NCBI RefSeq assembly: GCF_001613425.1
Contig: NZ_BDCI01000008.1
Coordinates: 248,001-312,000, forward strand
DNA from: Nocardia vulneris
Lineage (GTDB): Bacteria > Actinomycetota > Actinomycetes > Mycobacteriales > Mycobacteriaceae
Direction of reading: 5' to 3'
Length of the DNA: 64,000 nt
The notes under the pieces are model-generated. The model did no database searches and was not told the origin of the DNA. It was given only the letters and a program-made list of their open reading frames with translations. Positions 25,937 through 35,405 of this stretch are shown here, piece by piece. The translations under genes were made by a program, and so were the position numbers. The stretch's first letter is position 1. Each line of letters opens with the position of its first letter.

Positions 25937-28900
25937 ATGAATCCACGGACGCGTTCGGACGAGGTCGGTCCCGACTCGACCCCCGCCGACTCGGACACCC
26001 AGCGCCACCCGCTGCTCGGCATCGCCGACGAGCTGGAGGCGATGGGGCTCTCCGATGCGAAGGAGATCGGCCGGGGTGGATTCGGCGTGGTGTACCGCTG
26101 TGTGCAGCGGGCGCTCGAGCGCGTCGTCGCGGTGAAGGTGCTCTCCTCGGAGATCGAGGTGGAAAGCCGCGAGCGCTTCCTGCGCGAGGAACAGGCCATG
26201 GGCCGACTGTCCGGCCATCCGAACATCGTCGATATTTTGCAGGTCGACGTCACGCCCAGCGGTTTGCCGTTCATCGTGATGCCGTACTGCACCCGTGGCT
26301 CACTGGAGCAGGTCATCCGCGATCAGGGCCCGCTCACCTGGGCCGATTCGCTGCGGGCCGGGGTGAAGCTCGCGGGCGCGATCGAGAGCGCGCACCGGGC
26401 TCAGATCCTGCACCGCGACGTCAAACCGGCGAACGTGCTGCTCAGCGGTTACGGCGAACCGCAGCTGACCGATTTCGGGATCGCCCGCATCCCCGGCGGT
26501 TTCCAGACCTCCAGCAGCATGATCACGGGCTCGCCCGCGTTCACCGCGCCGGAGGTGCTCAAGGGCGACGATCCGACCATCCGCTCCGACGTCTACGGCC
26601 TGGGCGCCACCCTGTTCGCGCTGCTCACCGGTCATGCGGCGTTCGAGCGGCAGGCGGGGGAGAAGGTGGTCGCGCAGTTCCTGCGGATCACCACCCAGCC
26701 GGTGCCCGATCTGCGCGAGCACGATATTCCCGCCGACGTGGCCGAGGTGATCCAGCACGCGATGGCGACCGATCCCGCCGATCGCCCCACGACGGCCTAC
26801 GACTTCGGCCAGCTGTTGCGTTCGGTGCAGCGCGATCACGACCACATGCCCGACGAGATGGCGTTGCTGGAAACCGTCGCCGCGCCCGAGCCGATCGATC
26901 GTCCGGCGGAGACCTCGTCGTCGCGCCCCGCGGTGACCGCCCGGCGCAGTTGGCCGTTGACGTTGCGGCCCGCGGTGTCTCAGCACACCGGCAGTGGACG
27001 GCAGGCGGGTACGGGAGCGACCCTCCCGCCCACGGCCGCCACGAAGTTCCGGCCGCCGACCCCGGCTCGGGAGCCGGTGCCGCGCCCGCGCCTGCTGGAT
27101 GTGCTGCGGGCCGGCGGCCGGCGCAGGCTGGCCGTGATCCACGCGCCCGCCGGGTTCGGCAAGAGCACGGTGGCCGCGCAGTGGCGTACCGACCTGACCG
27201 AGCGCGGTATCCCGGTCGCCTGGCTCGGGGTCGACCACGGTGACGACAACGAGATCTGGTTTCTCGCGCACCTGATCCAGGCGATCCGCCGGGTGCGCCC
27301 GGATATCGGCAACGGCTTGGATCAGGTGCTGGAGGAAAGACCCGCCGACGCAGCCGCTTTCGTGATTTCCACGCTGATCGACGAGATCCACGCGAGCGGC
27401 AGCACCCTGGTCGTGGTGGTCGACGACTGGCACCGGGTCACCGACGCGGGCGCGCACCGGGCGATGGACGCGCTGCTGGACAACGGTTGTCACCATCTGC
27501 GCTTCTTGGTGACCAGCAGGGAGCAGTCCGGCCTGCCCACCAGCCGGATGCGGGTGCACGACGAACTGGTCGAAATCGGTTCCGCCGCACTGCGCCTGAC
27601 CGTGGCGGAGACCCGGGAGATCCTGGTGCAGCGGCACGGTTTCGCGCTCACCGACACTCAGGTGTCGGAGATCCACCGGACCACCGACGGCTGGCCCGCC
27701 GCCATCCAGCTGGTCAGCTTGTCCCTACGGGGCAAGACCGATCCGGTGCAGCTGCTCGCGCAACTGTCCGGGGGTAATCACGGCATTCGCGAGTATCTCG
27801 CCGAAAACGTCTTGGACACACTGGAACCCAGGATGCTCGACTTCCTGATGTCGATCGCGGTGACCGAGCGGGTGTGCGGTTCACTGGCTTCGGCGCTGTC
27901 GGCGGACGAGGACGCCGAACAGCTGCTCATCCAGGCCGAGCAGCGGGAACTGTTCCTGCGCCGGATCGAGCACGACCCGGAATGGTTCCGGATGCAGCCG
28001 CTGTTCGCCGAGCATCTGCGGGCCCGCTTGGAGCGCGCGCAGCCGGGGAAGTCGAAAACCCTGCACCGCAAGGCCTCCCGCTGGTACGCCGAACACCAGC
28101 TGCTGCGTAAATCGGTGGATCACGCGCTGGCGGCCACCGATCTCAAGATGGCGCTGGACCTGCTCGAGGTCGGCGGTATGGACCTCATCGACCGGTCCCG
28201 GCTGGCCACGCTGCTCGGCACGGTCTCGAAACTGCCGATGCAGCAGGTGGCGTCGCGGTCCAAGCTCTTGATGGCGGTGGCGCGGGCGAATGTGAATCTG
28301 CAGCAGTCCGGTGCGGCGCGGACGGCGCTGGGCCGGTTGTCGAATCTGCTCGCGCGGGGCGCGGCCACCGACGAGGACGTCAAACAGCAGCGCTGCCAGG
28401 CCGCTGTGCTCGGCGCCGCCGATCAGATCGCCAGGGACCGGACCGAAGGTGTGCTCGATCGGGTTGCGGACTGCCTGCAGAGTCCGGCGGACCTGCCCGC
28501 CTGGACCGTGTCGACCGCGGCGAATCTGACCTCGTTCGTGCGGTTGTGCGAGTTCGACTTCGACGGCGCGCGGTCCATCCAGGACTGGGCGGCGGAATAT
28601 CATGCGCGGTCCAAGGATCCGCTCGGTGCGGTGTTCGGGCTGTGCGGGCGCGGCGCGGCCGCCTACGAGCAGCTCGACATTCCCACGGCGGCACAGTGTT
28701 TCCAGGAGGCGTGGGAGGTCGCGAAGGCGCGTTCGGGTCCGCGCTCGCACGCGGTGCGGGTCGCGGCGGCGCTGCTCGGTGAATTGAACTACCGCCGCGG
28801 CGATCTGGACGTCGCCGACCAGCTGCTCGACGAAAGCCACCAGCTGGTCGCCCGAGTCGGCCCAGTGGATTTCCTCATCGCGACCTTCGTGGTCGGTGCG

Positions 28901-29494
28901 CGGGTGAAAGCGGTACTGGGCGACCTGTTCACGGCCGCGGCCCGGCTCGACGAGGGCGCGCGGATCGCCGCCGACAACCGGCTGACCCGGCTCGGCGCGC
29001 ATATCCGCGCCGAACGGGTCCGCCTCGGACTCGCGCTGGAACGCGACGGCCAGTCCGCGCAAGCACCGGCGGGAGCGCTGCATCCGGGCCACCGGATGAC
29101 CGGTGCCGCCGTGCTCGCCGCCGAGGCCGAGGAGATCGCGGCCATCCGTACGCTGCTGGCCGAGGGCAGCCTCGGCTCGGACGATCGCTCGGTGCGGCGA
29201 GCACGCGCCCTGTATGCCCGCATGGTCGACAAGCACCGCCCGCGTGCGGAATTGGACGCGGCGCTGTTGCTCGCCGAATGTCTCGCCGCCGCCGGCTGGG
29301 TGGGCGAGGCCACCGGCCTGCTCCTGCCCGCGGCCGCGACCTGCGCCGAACTGGGCTGGACCAGGCCATTGCTCGACGCGGGCCCCGGTGTCGTGTCCAT
29401 CCTGCGCGTGCTGCGCGCCGAAATGCCCTCCGCCGCAGCGCACACCGGCGACATAGAACTGCCCGCCCGGTTCCTGGACGAACTCCTGGACTAG
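25937..29494 (+). CDS. pknK: Ser/Thr protein kinase fused to a STAND ATPase (PknK-like)
   Basis: 1185 aa (M. tuberculosis PknK is about 1110). The kinase domain (~residues 30-290) is complete: glycine loop GRGGFGVVYR, catalytic lysine K67 in VAVKVL, HRDVKPAN with D161, DFGIAR with D179 and the SPAFTAPEVL P+1 region. After a linker comes a MalT/AAA-type NTPase (Walker A HAPAGFGKST, K409; Walker B LVVVVDDWHRV), then a long alpha-helical TPR-like region to the end (LPARFLDELLD). No C-terminal LuxR helix-turn-helix is seen. In mycobacteria PknK affects growth and translation through regulator phosphorylation; that role here is inferred. ATG 25937 overlaps no other gene. Confidence 0.85.
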   Translation: MNPRTRSDEVGPDSTPADSDTQRHPLLGIADELEAMGLSDAKEIGRGGFGVVYRCVQRALERVVAVKVLSSEIEVESRERFLREEQAMGRLSGHPNIVDILQVDVTPSGLPFIVMPYCTRGSLEQVIRDQGPLTWADSLRAGVKLAGAIESAHRAQILHRDVKPANVLLSGYGEPQLTDFGIARIPGGFQTSSSMITGSPAFTAPEVLKGDDPTIRSDVYGLGATLFALLTGHAAFERQAGEKVVAQFLRITTQPVPDLREHDIPADVAEVIQHAMATDPADRPTTAYDFGQLLRSVQRDHDHMPDEMALLETVAAPEPIDRPAETSSSRPAVTARRSWPLTLRPAVSQHTGSGRQAGTGATLPPTAATKFRPPTPAREPVPRPRLLDVLRAGGRRRLAVIHAPAGFGKSTVAAQWRTDLTERGIPVAWLGVDHGDDNEIWFLAHLIQAIRRVRPDIGNGLDQVLEERPADAAAFVISTLIDEIHASGSTLVVVVDDWHRVTDAGAHRAMDALLDNGCHHLRFLVTSREQSGLPTSRMRVHDELVEIGSAALRLTVAETREILVQRHGFALTDTQVSEIHRTTDGWPAAIQLVSLSLRGKTDPVQLLAQLSGGNHGIREYLAENVLDTLEPRMLDFLMSIAVTERVCGSLASALSADEDAEQLLIQAEQRELFLRRIEHDPEWFRMQPLFAEHLRARLERAQPGKSKTLHRKASRWYAEHQLLRKSVDHALAATDLKMALDLLEVGGMDLIDRSRLATLLGTVSKLPMQQVASRSKLLMAVARANVNLQQSGAARTALGRLSNLLARGAATDEDVKQQRCQAAVLGAADQIARDRTEGVLDRVADCLQSPADLPAWTVSTAANLTSFVRLCEFDFDGARSIQDWAAEYHARSKDPLGAVFGLCGRGAAAYEQLDIPTAAQCFQEAWEVAKARSGPRSHAVRVAAALLGELNYRRGDLDVADQLLDESHQLVARVGPVDFLIATFVVGARVKAVLGDLFTAAARLDEGARIAADNRLTRLGAHIRAERVRLGLALERDGQSAQAPAGALHPGHRMTGAAVLAAEAEEIAAIRTLLAEGSLGSDDRSVRRARALYARMVDKHRPRAELDAALLLAECLAAAGWVGEATGLLLPAAATCAELGWTRPLLDAGPGVVSILRVLRAEMPSAAAHTGDIELPARFLDELLD

Positions 29495-29551
29495 GGCGGG
29501 CAATTCAACTGCGGGACGCCGAACTTCGGGTCAGCGAGGGTTTCGTCGCGC

Positions 29552-30868
29552 TTACGCTGTCCACCAGGGCCGCAGGGGCACGGTCCAGGTGCCGTCCGGC
29601 GGGAGCTTGACGCCGAGCACCTGGTGCAGCTGAACCACGTTGCGCTGGAAGCCGAGCCGGCAACCGGCCATGTACAGGCCCCACACCTTGGCGGTGCCCT
29701 CGCCGACCTCGGCGACGCAGGCATCCCAGTTCTGCACCAGGTTCTTGCACCATTCGTGCAGGGTGAGCGCGTAGTGCTCGCGCAGGTTCTCCTCGTGCAG
29801 CACCTCGAGTCCGACGTTCTGGATCTCGGAGATGATCCGGCCGGAACCGATCAGTTCGCCGTCGGGGAACACGTAGCGGTCGATGAAGTCGCCCGCCTTG
29901 GTGGTCCTGGTGTTGTCCGGCCGGGTGATGCAGTGGTTCAGGAACAGGCCGCCGTCGCGCAGCTTGCCCTGGATGAACTCGAAGTAGTACGGGTAGTTGT
30001 GCACACCGATGTGCTCGGTGAGGCCGATCGAGGACACGGCGTCGAAGCCGGACTCCGGGATGTCGCGATAGTCGGAGTGCCGCACCTCGGCCAGCTCGGA
30101 CAGGCCCTGCTCGGCGATCTTGGCCTGGGCCCATTCGGCCTGCTCGGCCGACAGCGTCGCGCCGATCACCTTGACCCCGCGCTTGGCCGCGTAGCGCACC
30201 ATGCCGCCCCAGCCGCAGCCGATGTCGAGCAGCCGGTCGCCTTCCTTCAGCCGCAGCTTGTCGAAGACCAGGCGGTACTTGTTCTCCTGCGCCTGCTCGA
30301 GGGTCTGCTCCTCGTTCTCGTAACACGCACAGGTGTAGGTCATCGAGGGGCCGAGCACGTACTCGTAGAAGGTGTTCGAGACGTCGTAGTGGTGGTGGAT
30401 GGCCTCGGCGTCGCGAGTCTTCGAGTGCCGCAGGCCTTCCAGGGCGATCCGGCGCCAGCGCGGCAGCGTCTCCTGCGGCGGCGGCGCGATCGGCTTGAGC
30501 CGTTCCCAGCCGAGCGAGCGGGCGATGGCGAGCAGCGCCAGCGCCGACGGACGCCGGAACTTCAGGCTGTCCATCGCCTTCAGGATGTCGTACGGGTCGC
30601 CGGGGTGCACGCCCTCGGCGGTCATGTCGCCCGCGATGTAGGCGCGCGCCATGCCGAGATCGCCGGGCGCGGTCGCCAGGTAGTTGATGCCGCGCGGCGT
30701 CTTGATGTCGAGTTGGTACTTGGAGTCCGCCGGGCCGGTCGTGCTGCCGTCGTAGGCGGTCAGCCGGATCGGGACTTCGCCCTCGATCAGCGTCTCGAAG
30801 ATCTCGGCAATGCTGAGTTTGGTCCCGAGATCGGCTAAGACGTCAGAACGGTCCTTGAATGTCGTCAT
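29552..30868 (-). CDS. SAM-dependent fatty acid methyltransferase of 10-methyl fatty acid synthesis (Rv3720/BfaB/TmsB type)
   Basis: 438 aa member of the cyclopropane-fatty-acid-synthase superfamily. The SAM site is LLDIGCGWGGMVRYAAKRG. It is followed by GATLSAEQAEWAQAKI, SSIGLTEHIG and the conserved EFIQGKLRDGGLFLNHCIT with a FIDRYVFPDGEL segment. The start overlaps the stop of the flavoprotein gene as ATGA. Such methyltransferase/flavoprotein pairs in mycobacteria and other actinomycetes turn oleoyl chains of phospholipids into 10-methylene and then 10-methyl stearic (tuberculostearic) acid. Sequence, order and position next to the SRPBCC and recR region match Rv3720. Tuberculostearate is typical of Nocardia. 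Confidence 0.82.
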   Translation of the reverse strand: MTTFKDRSDVLADLGTKLSIAEIFETLIEGEVPIRLTAYDGSTTGPADSKYQLDIKTPRGINYLATAPGDLGMARAYIAGDMTAEGVHPGDPYDILKAMDSLKFRRPSALALLAIARSLGWERLKPIAPPPQETLPRWRRIALEGLRHSKTRDAEAIHHHYDVSNTFYEYVLGPSMTYTCACYENEEQTLEQAQENKYRLVFDKLRLKEGDRLLDIGCGWGGMVRYAAKRGVKVIGATLSAEQAEWAQAKIAEQGLSELAEVRHSDYRDIPESGFDAVSSIGLTEHIGVHNYPYYFEFIQGKLRDGGLFLNHCITRPDNTRTTKAGDFIDRYVFPDGELIGSGRIISEIQNVGLEVLHEENLREHYALTLHEWCKNLVQNWDACVAEVGEGTAKVWGLYMAGCRLGFQRNVVQLHQVLGVKLPPDGTWTVPLRPWWTA

Positions 30869-32313
30869 TTGCGTTGCACCGCCTTCGAATACAAATCCAG
30901 CAGCCGCTGGTCCGGGTCGTAGCGTTTTTTCAGTTCGGTGTAGGTATTGCCGCCGTACAGCGCCGCGAACTCATCTTTGTCGTAATAGGAATCCGAGTAC
31001 AGCGACTTATGTCCGTCGAAGTCGGTCACGGTGCGCTCGATCGCCCGGTTGGCCGCCCCCTCCGGCGCGCCGGGGACGGTGGGCACGGCCGACCAGAATC
31101 CGGCGTTGACGTAGGTCCGGTTCGGCTCCAGCGGGTACAGCGGCCAGGTGCGTTCCGTGCGGCCGGAGGTGTCGCCGGTGTCGCGCAGGCGCAGCGGGCA
31201 CAGCCAGATCGGCTCGATCGGGATCTCGCGCAGGAACCAATCGACGAAGTCGGCGGTGCGCTCCACCGGCACCTCGATGTCCTGCACCACCCGCTCGCGC
31301 GGCGGGTTGCCCTTGCGCGCCTCGAGCTTGTCGGCGATGTCGTATTTGTGGTCCAGTGCGATGAGCTTCCAGTAGAAGCTGCTGCGCCGGTAGCGTTTCG
31401 GCCAGAACCGGCGGATCTTCGGGTTCTGCGTGCCGAAGGCGCGTGAGCACCAGAACCAGTCGGTGTCCCAGCGCCACAGGTAGTCGTGGATGGTCAGCCG
31501 GTCGCGTTTGGGCGCGGCGTCGTCGTGCTGGATGGACCGGTAGTAGATGTCCATATCGGTGTAGTCGCTGACCGGGCCGGGCTCGTCGGTCTGCCGGCCC
31601 AGCGTCAGGTAGCTCTCGTCGGCGGTGAAGACGACCCCGTCGAGGTAGTCCACACGCTCGCCGTCGTAGGACCGTGCGATGACGATGTCGGCGAGCGTGC
31701 GCTCGAGTTCACGCAGGTCGTGAAAGCGCAGGTGCCGGATGGCCACGAAGGGCTGCACGGTCTCCAGCTCGATCTTCAGCCGGACCGAATAGCCCAGGGT
31801 GCCGTAGGAGTTGGGGAAGCCGCGGAACAGATCCGCGTGCTCGTTGTCCGGCGTGGCGGTGATGATCTCGCCCGTGCCGGTCAGGATGTCCATCTCCAGC
31901 ACGGACTCGTGCGGCAGGCCGTTGCGGAACGAGGTCGACTCGATGCCGAGGCCGGTCACCGCCCCGCCCAGGGTGATCGTCTTGAGCTGCGGCACCACGA
32001 ACGGCGCGAGGCCGTAGGGCAGGGTCGCCGCGACCAGGTCCTCGTAGGTGGTCATGCCGGCCACGTCCGCGGTCTTCGCGATCGGGTCGACCGCGATGAC
32101 CCCGGTGAGGCCGGAGACGTCGAGCCCCGGCGCGGGGTTCTTGGCTCTGGCTCGGAAGAGATTGGAGGTTTTCTTCGCTAAACGGACATTTGCGTTCCGG
32201 GGAATAGCGCGATAACTCGCCAAGAGTCGCTCGACCCCAGCGTGGTGCGCGGTAAACCCGGATTCGCGTGCGACCGGCGCGCGTCCGGCCTTGCCCAACA
32301 GACTCACTGCCAC
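30865..32313 (-). CDS. FAD-binding oxidoreductase of 10-methyl fatty acid synthesis (Rv3719/BfaA/TmsA type)
   Basis: 482 aa with a VAO/DprE1-like FAD-binding fold. DVSGLTGVIAVDPIAKTADV and VPQLKTITLGGAVTGLGIES are the flavin-binding strands and PP-loop; FPNSYGTLGYSVRLKIEL follows. It is similar to 24-dehydrocholesterol-reductase-like oxidases. It is expected to reduce the 10-methylene intermediate made by the downstream methyltransferase to the 10-methyl fatty acid. The four-base ATGA overlap with that gene supports a shared job. ATG 32313 is probable, with no clear ribosome site; TTG/GTG alternatives nearby cannot be excluded. It is divergent from the SRPBCC gene with a 201-base shared promoter region. 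Confidence 0.8.
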   Translation of the reverse strand: MAVSLLGKAGRAPVARESGFTAHHAGVERLLASYRAIPRNANVRLAKKTSNLFRARAKNPAPGLDVSGLTGVIAVDPIAKTADVAGMTTYEDLVAATLPYGLAPFVVPQLKTITLGGAVTGLGIESTSFRNGLPHESVLEMDILTGTGEIITATPDNEHADLFRGFPNSYGTLGYSVRLKIELETVQPFVAIRHLRFHDLRELERTLADIVIARSYDGERVDYLDGVVFTADESYLTLGRQTDEPGPVSDYTDMDIYYRSIQHDDAAPKRDRLTIHDYLWRWDTDWFWCSRAFGTQNPKIRRFWPKRYRRSSFYWKLIALDHKYDIADKLEARKGNPPRERVVQDIEVPVERTADFVDWFLREIPIEPIWLCPLRLRDTGDTSGRTERTWPLYPLEPNRTYVNAGFWSAVPTVPGAPEGAANRAIERTVTDFDGHKSLYSDSYYDKDEFAALYGGNTYTELKKRYDPDQRLLDLYSKAVQRK

Positions 32314-32514
32314 CCCTCGACGCTAGTACGCACCGCATTGTCAGACCACCGCGAGGGCGGGGTCCGGGGAGAAATGTCACGCATATGTTGCGAACCGGAA
32401 TATCGGCCCGGGTAGAGAAGTTCGCCACACGGCTGCACCGGTATACGGCGTGGCGGCCGCTACAGGGCAGGATGTACACCGGTCGAGTTACCGTACCCGG
32501 ACAAGGAGCTCATT

Positions 32515-32949
32515 GTGGGACAGGTCAGCGCCAGCAGTTCGATCGCCGTTGCGGCGGACCCGCAGCGCACCCTCGAAGCCATCGCGGACTACGAGACGGT
32601 GCGGCCGCGCATTCTGTCCGCGCACTACCGCGATTACAAGGTGGTCGAGGGCGGCAAGGGCGCGGGCACCGTGGCCGAGTGGACGCTGCAGGCCACCGAG
32701 AAGCGTTCGCGCAATGTGCACGCCGTCGTGACGGTGTCCGATTCGATTGTCACCGAGCGTGATTCGAACTCCACCCTGGTCACCACCTGGACGGTGACCC
32801 CGGACGGCACCGGCTCGCAGGTCACCCAGCGCACCACCTGGCAGGGCGCGGGCGGGGTCAAGGGCATCTTCGAGGGGATCTTCGCGCCGCTGGGCCTGAA
32901 GAAGATCCAGGCCGAGGTGCTCGGCAACCTGCAGAAGGAACTCGCCTGA
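32515..32949 (+). CDS. SRPBCC-family (START-like) protein, Rv3718c type
   Basis: 144 aa, a single START/polyketide-cyclase-like hydrophobic-pocket domain. It opens GQVSASSSIAVAADPQRTLE with RPRILSAHYRDYKVVEGGKG and closes with a long C-terminal helix (KIQAEVLGNLQKELA). Such domains bind lipids or other hydrophobic ligands. No catalytic residue is evident. GTG 32515 is preceded by AAGGAGC. Its conserved place beside the 10-methyl fatty acid pair in mycobacteria suggests, but does not prove, a lipid-related role. Confidence 0.82.
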   Translation: MGQVSASSSIAVAADPQRTLEAIADYETVRPRILSAHYRDYKVVEGGKGAGTVAEWTLQATEKRSRNVHAVVTVSDSIVTERDSNSTLVTTWTVTPDGTGSQVTQRTTWQGAGGVKGIFEGIFAPLGLKKIQAEVLGNLQKELA

Positions 32950-32979
32950 GGTACCGGCACCGACGAACGTACCGGCACA

Positions 32980-33023
32980 GACGAACCGAGCCCGGCACCG
33001 CGAGGTGCCGGGCTCGGTTCGTC
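32980..33023. terminator. Perfect 20-bp hairpin with GCGA tetraloop
   Basis: Arms GACGAACCGAGCCCGGCACC (32980-32999) and GGTGCCGGGCTCGGTTCGTC (33004-33023) close on GCGA, a GNRA loop. It separates the convergent SRPBCC and VOC genes. A degenerate copy of part of the left arm (TACCGGCACCGACGAACG) lies just upstream at about 32952. Confidence 0.85.
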
Positions 33024-33031
33024 GTCTGGGT

Positions 33032-33382
33032 CTACTTCGCCCCGATGTCGAAGAGGTTGCCTTCCGGATCGGCCAGGGTGCTCCACTGCTGGCCGTACTC
33101 GTCGAAATCGCCGATGTGCTCGGCGCCGAGGCCGATCGCGCGTTCGACGTGCTGTTTCCAGTCCTCGGCGAGCAGATCGAGGTGGATCACGTTCTTGCCC
33201 GGCGTCTTGTCCGGAACCCGCAGGAACATCAGCATCGGCGCGTGGCCCGCGGCGCGGCCGACGGTGGCGAACTCGGCCGAGGCCTCGTCGTCGACCGGGA
33301 CCGCCAGCAGTTCGGACCAGAACCCGGCGAGAGCCGCGGCGTCGGTGCAGTCGATGGTGACGCTCGCGAGCGACAGTGTCAT
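33032..33382 (-). CDS. VOC (glyoxalase-like) family protein
   Basis: 116 aa with the paired beta-alpha-beta-beta-beta modules of the vicinal-oxygen-chelate fold: MTLSLASVTIDCTDAAALAGF, NVIHLDLLAEDWKQHVERAI and WSTLADPEGNLFDI. VOC proteins are metal-dependent dioxygenases, glyoxalases or resistance binders; the specific reaction is unknown. ATG 33382 has GGAG upstream. It follows the MerR gene by 16 bases on the same strand, so the regulator probably controls it. Confidence 0.8.
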   Translation of the reverse strand: MTLSLASVTIDCTDAAALAGFWSELLAVPVDDEASAEFATVGRAAGHAPMLMFLRVPDKTPGKNVIHLDLLAEDWKQHVERAIGLGAEHIGDFDEYGQQWSTLADPEGNLFDIGAK

Positions 33383-33398
33383 GGGTTTCTCCACTTTC

Positions 33399-34214
33399 TC
33401 AGAGCAGGCCGATCGGCCAGCAGACTTCGGTGCGATAGGTGTCGGGATCGTCGGTGCTCTCCGGGCAGACCAGGTAGCGCTCACGGATCGGCTCGTCGAG
33501 CGACTCGTCGTGTTCGGCGACGTGGCTGCCGAGCGCGCCGTAGGTGCGGTCGAAATCGTCGAACGGCCCGTCGTGCCGGGCCACGGCGAACCGGCGCGCC
33601 GGTAGCTCGATGCGCGAGACCCGTTCGGGCAGTGCGATCTCGGCGTCCGCGGGAATCGGAACGAAGGCGACCACCTCGCCGACGTCGTTCGCGAAGAACT
33701 CCGTCGAATACGTCGCTCCGTCCACACCGTCCGGCGCGAGCCCGGCCGCTCCCAATGTCCGGTGCAGCAACGTGAACGACGCTTCGCACCACGGGCCGAT
33801 GCCGGTCCGGGTGACCACCTCCGCGACGGCGAGGGCCGCGAACGCGGATTCCGAGCGATATTCGACCGCGAGCGGTGCGCCGGGAGTCAGCAGCGAACGC
33901 AGCGACGCCACCACGTCACGGGTGCGGGCCAGTTCGGCTTCCATCCGTGCGAGGTGGGCGCGCAGCGCGGCGTTGCGGGCGTCCTCGTCGGCCGCGGCGA
34001 GCACCGCCTTGATCTCGGGCAGCGGCATGTCGAGCTGGCGCAGCCTGCGGATCAGATGCGCCTGAGGCACCTGATCGGTGGAATAGCGCCGGTACCCGGA
34101 GCCGACGTCGATCGAGACGGGCGCCAGCAGTTCGATGTCGTGGTAGTACCGCAGCGTCTTCACGGTCAGGTACGTCAGCCGGGCGAACTCCCCGATGGAG
34201 ACGGTCGCTGTCAT
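33399..34214 (-). CDS. MerR-family regulator with GyrI-like effector domain
   Basis: 271 aa from ATG 34214. The N-terminal MerR winged helix (VSIGEFARLTYLTVKTLRYY, GSGYRRYSTDQVPQAHLIRR) is followed by a coiled dimerisation helix (ARMEAELARTRDVVASLRSL). The C-terminal GyrI/AraC effector-binding domain (~residues 120-271) contains RRFAVARHDGPFDDFDRTYG and ends EVCWPIGLL. This resembles BmrR/TipA-like multidrug sensors. A five-codon longer start at 34229 is possible. It heads an operon with the VOC gene. Confidence 0.85.
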   Translation of the reverse strand: MTATVSIGEFARLTYLTVKTLRYYHDIELLAPVSIDVGSGYRRYSTDQVPQAHLIRRLRQLDMPLPEIKAVLAAADEDARNAALRAHLARMEAELARTRDVVASLRSLLTPGAPLAVEYRSESAFAALAVAEVVTRTGIGPWCEASFTLLHRTLGAAGLAPDGVDGATYSTEFFANDVGEVVAFVPIPADAEIALPERVSRIELPARRFAVARHDGPFDDFDRTYGALGSHVAEHDESLDEPIRERYLVCPESTDDPDTYRTEVCWPIGLL

Positions 34215-34271
34215 GCCTTCAGCGAACACCCTCCAGCGGGGGGAGAGTCAAACTTTTCCGGATCGGGCCGG

Positions 34272-34853
34272 TCAGGTCAGCACGAAAGTGAGCAGCATGG
34301 TGGTCTGGACCCCGCCGCGCCACCACGAGTAGCCGAACCAGACGCCGGGGGTGACCTCGCGGATCTCGTCGTAGACCTGCGGGGTGGGGGCGGGCGCGTA
34401 GTCCAGGGCCCAGGTCGGGTTGCCGTCCAGCAGGGCAGGCGCGGTGTACACGTACGCGGGCCAGGCCTCGTAACCGGCGCCGGTGACGCGGTTGGTCAGG
34501 GTGCCGCCGTCCGGGCCGGTGTAGAAGATCTTGCCGATCCAGAACGCGGACGAAATGCCTTGGATCGAGGGCGGTCTGGTGACCCAGCCGTCTTTCACGC
34601 CCGTCGGCACCGCCCCGCGTGGCGCGTCCCGGAAGATCGCGTCCTGCTGCTCGGGCCCGCAGCGGAAGCGCAGGGCGTCGATGGTGGCGGCCCGATTGTC
34701 CGGGTAGAGGACGCAGCCGCCGCCGTAGTCGGCGGCCGCCTCGGTGACACCCGGATCGGCGGCAGCCACCGGGCCACCGACGCCGAGGAAGATGCCGGGA
34801 ACACCCAGCGAGAGCACCAGCGTGCTCAGGAAACGTGCTCGGATCGCGTGCAT
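34272..34853 (-). CDS. Secreted hypothetical protein
   Basis: 193 aa from ATG 34853 (MHAIRARFLSTLVLSLGVPG), with a signal peptide ending near PVAAADPG. The mature part is aromatic-rich with two cysteines (DYGGGCVLYPDN and RFRCGPEQQDA) likely to form a disulfide, and WVTRPPSIQGISSAFWIGKI and GVWFGYSWWRGGVQT motifs that suggest a compact beta fold. I do not recognise the family. It lies upstream of and divergent from ybaB. Confidence 0.6.
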   Translation of the reverse strand: MHAIRARFLSTLVLSLGVPGIFLGVGGPVAAADPGVTEAAADYGGGCVLYPDNRAATIDALRFRCGPEQQDAIFRDAPRGAVPTGVKDGWVTRPPSIQGISSAFWIGKIFYTGPDGGTLTNRVTGAGYEAWPAYVYTAPALLDGNPTWALDYAPAPTPQVYDEIREVTPGVWFGYSWWRGGVQTTMLLTFVLT

Positions 34854-35034
34854 AGCTATCTCCAGAACTGCCATACCGGTCTCCCGACCTGCCTCCGATG
34901 TTAGGTCGATCTTGATCCGGTTTAGCTGGAACTACCCAACCTGTTACCTGTCATGCGCCGCGGGCGGCTCCCGTCGGCGCCGCGCGCCCAGGGACTAGGC
35001 TGATCAGTGACACTTTCTTCAGAGAGGACATGCC

Positions 35035-35364
35035 GTGCAGCCCGGTGGTCAGTTCGACATGCAGCAGCTACTCGCCCAGGCGCAGCAGATGCAGCAGGCA
35101 GTGATGGAAGCCCAGGCCGAGCTCGCCGAGGCCGAAGTGGAAGGTCAGGCCGGCAACGGGCTGGTCAAGGTGACCGTCAAGGCGACCGGTGAGATCGTCG
35201 CGCTCACCATCGATCCGAAGGCGGTGGATCCCGAGGACGTGGATACGCTGCAGGACTTGGTGATCGGCGCGGTGAACAACGCGATGGCCACGGCTCAGCA
35301 GCTCGCGGCCGAGCGCCTGGGCCCGCTCTCGGGCGGCGGCATGCCGGGCTTGCCGAACTTCTGA
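35035..35364 (+). CDS. ybaB: YbaB/EbfC nucleoid-associated protein
   Basis: 109 aa. The N-terminal coiled-coil helix ([20 protein letters not shown]), the beta-sheet core with [20 protein letters not shown] and the C-terminal helix [20 protein letters not shown] are diagnostic. YbaB dimers bind DNA as a pincer, and the gene is almost always beside recR. GTG 35035 is preceded by AGAGAGGA. It is followed 41 bases later by recR. In many bacteria dnaX-ybaB-recR are contiguous; here about 14 kb separates dnaX from the pair, as in mycobacteria where the insert is shorter. Confidence 0.93.
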   Translation: MQPGGQFDMQQLLAQAQQMQQAVMEAQAELAEAEVEGQAGNGLVKVTVKATGEIVALTIDPKAVDPEDVDTLQDLVIGAVNNAMATAQQLAAERLGPLSGGGMPGLPNF

Positions 35365-35405
35365 CCACCACCACGAGCGCCGCAGAGGCGAAGAGGACGT
35401 AGCCG

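Noticed and set aside
25686..25940. Short rightward frames upstream of the kinase gene
   Set aside because: Trp/Arg/Ser-rich translation, no ribosome site, two overlapping frames of equal quality.
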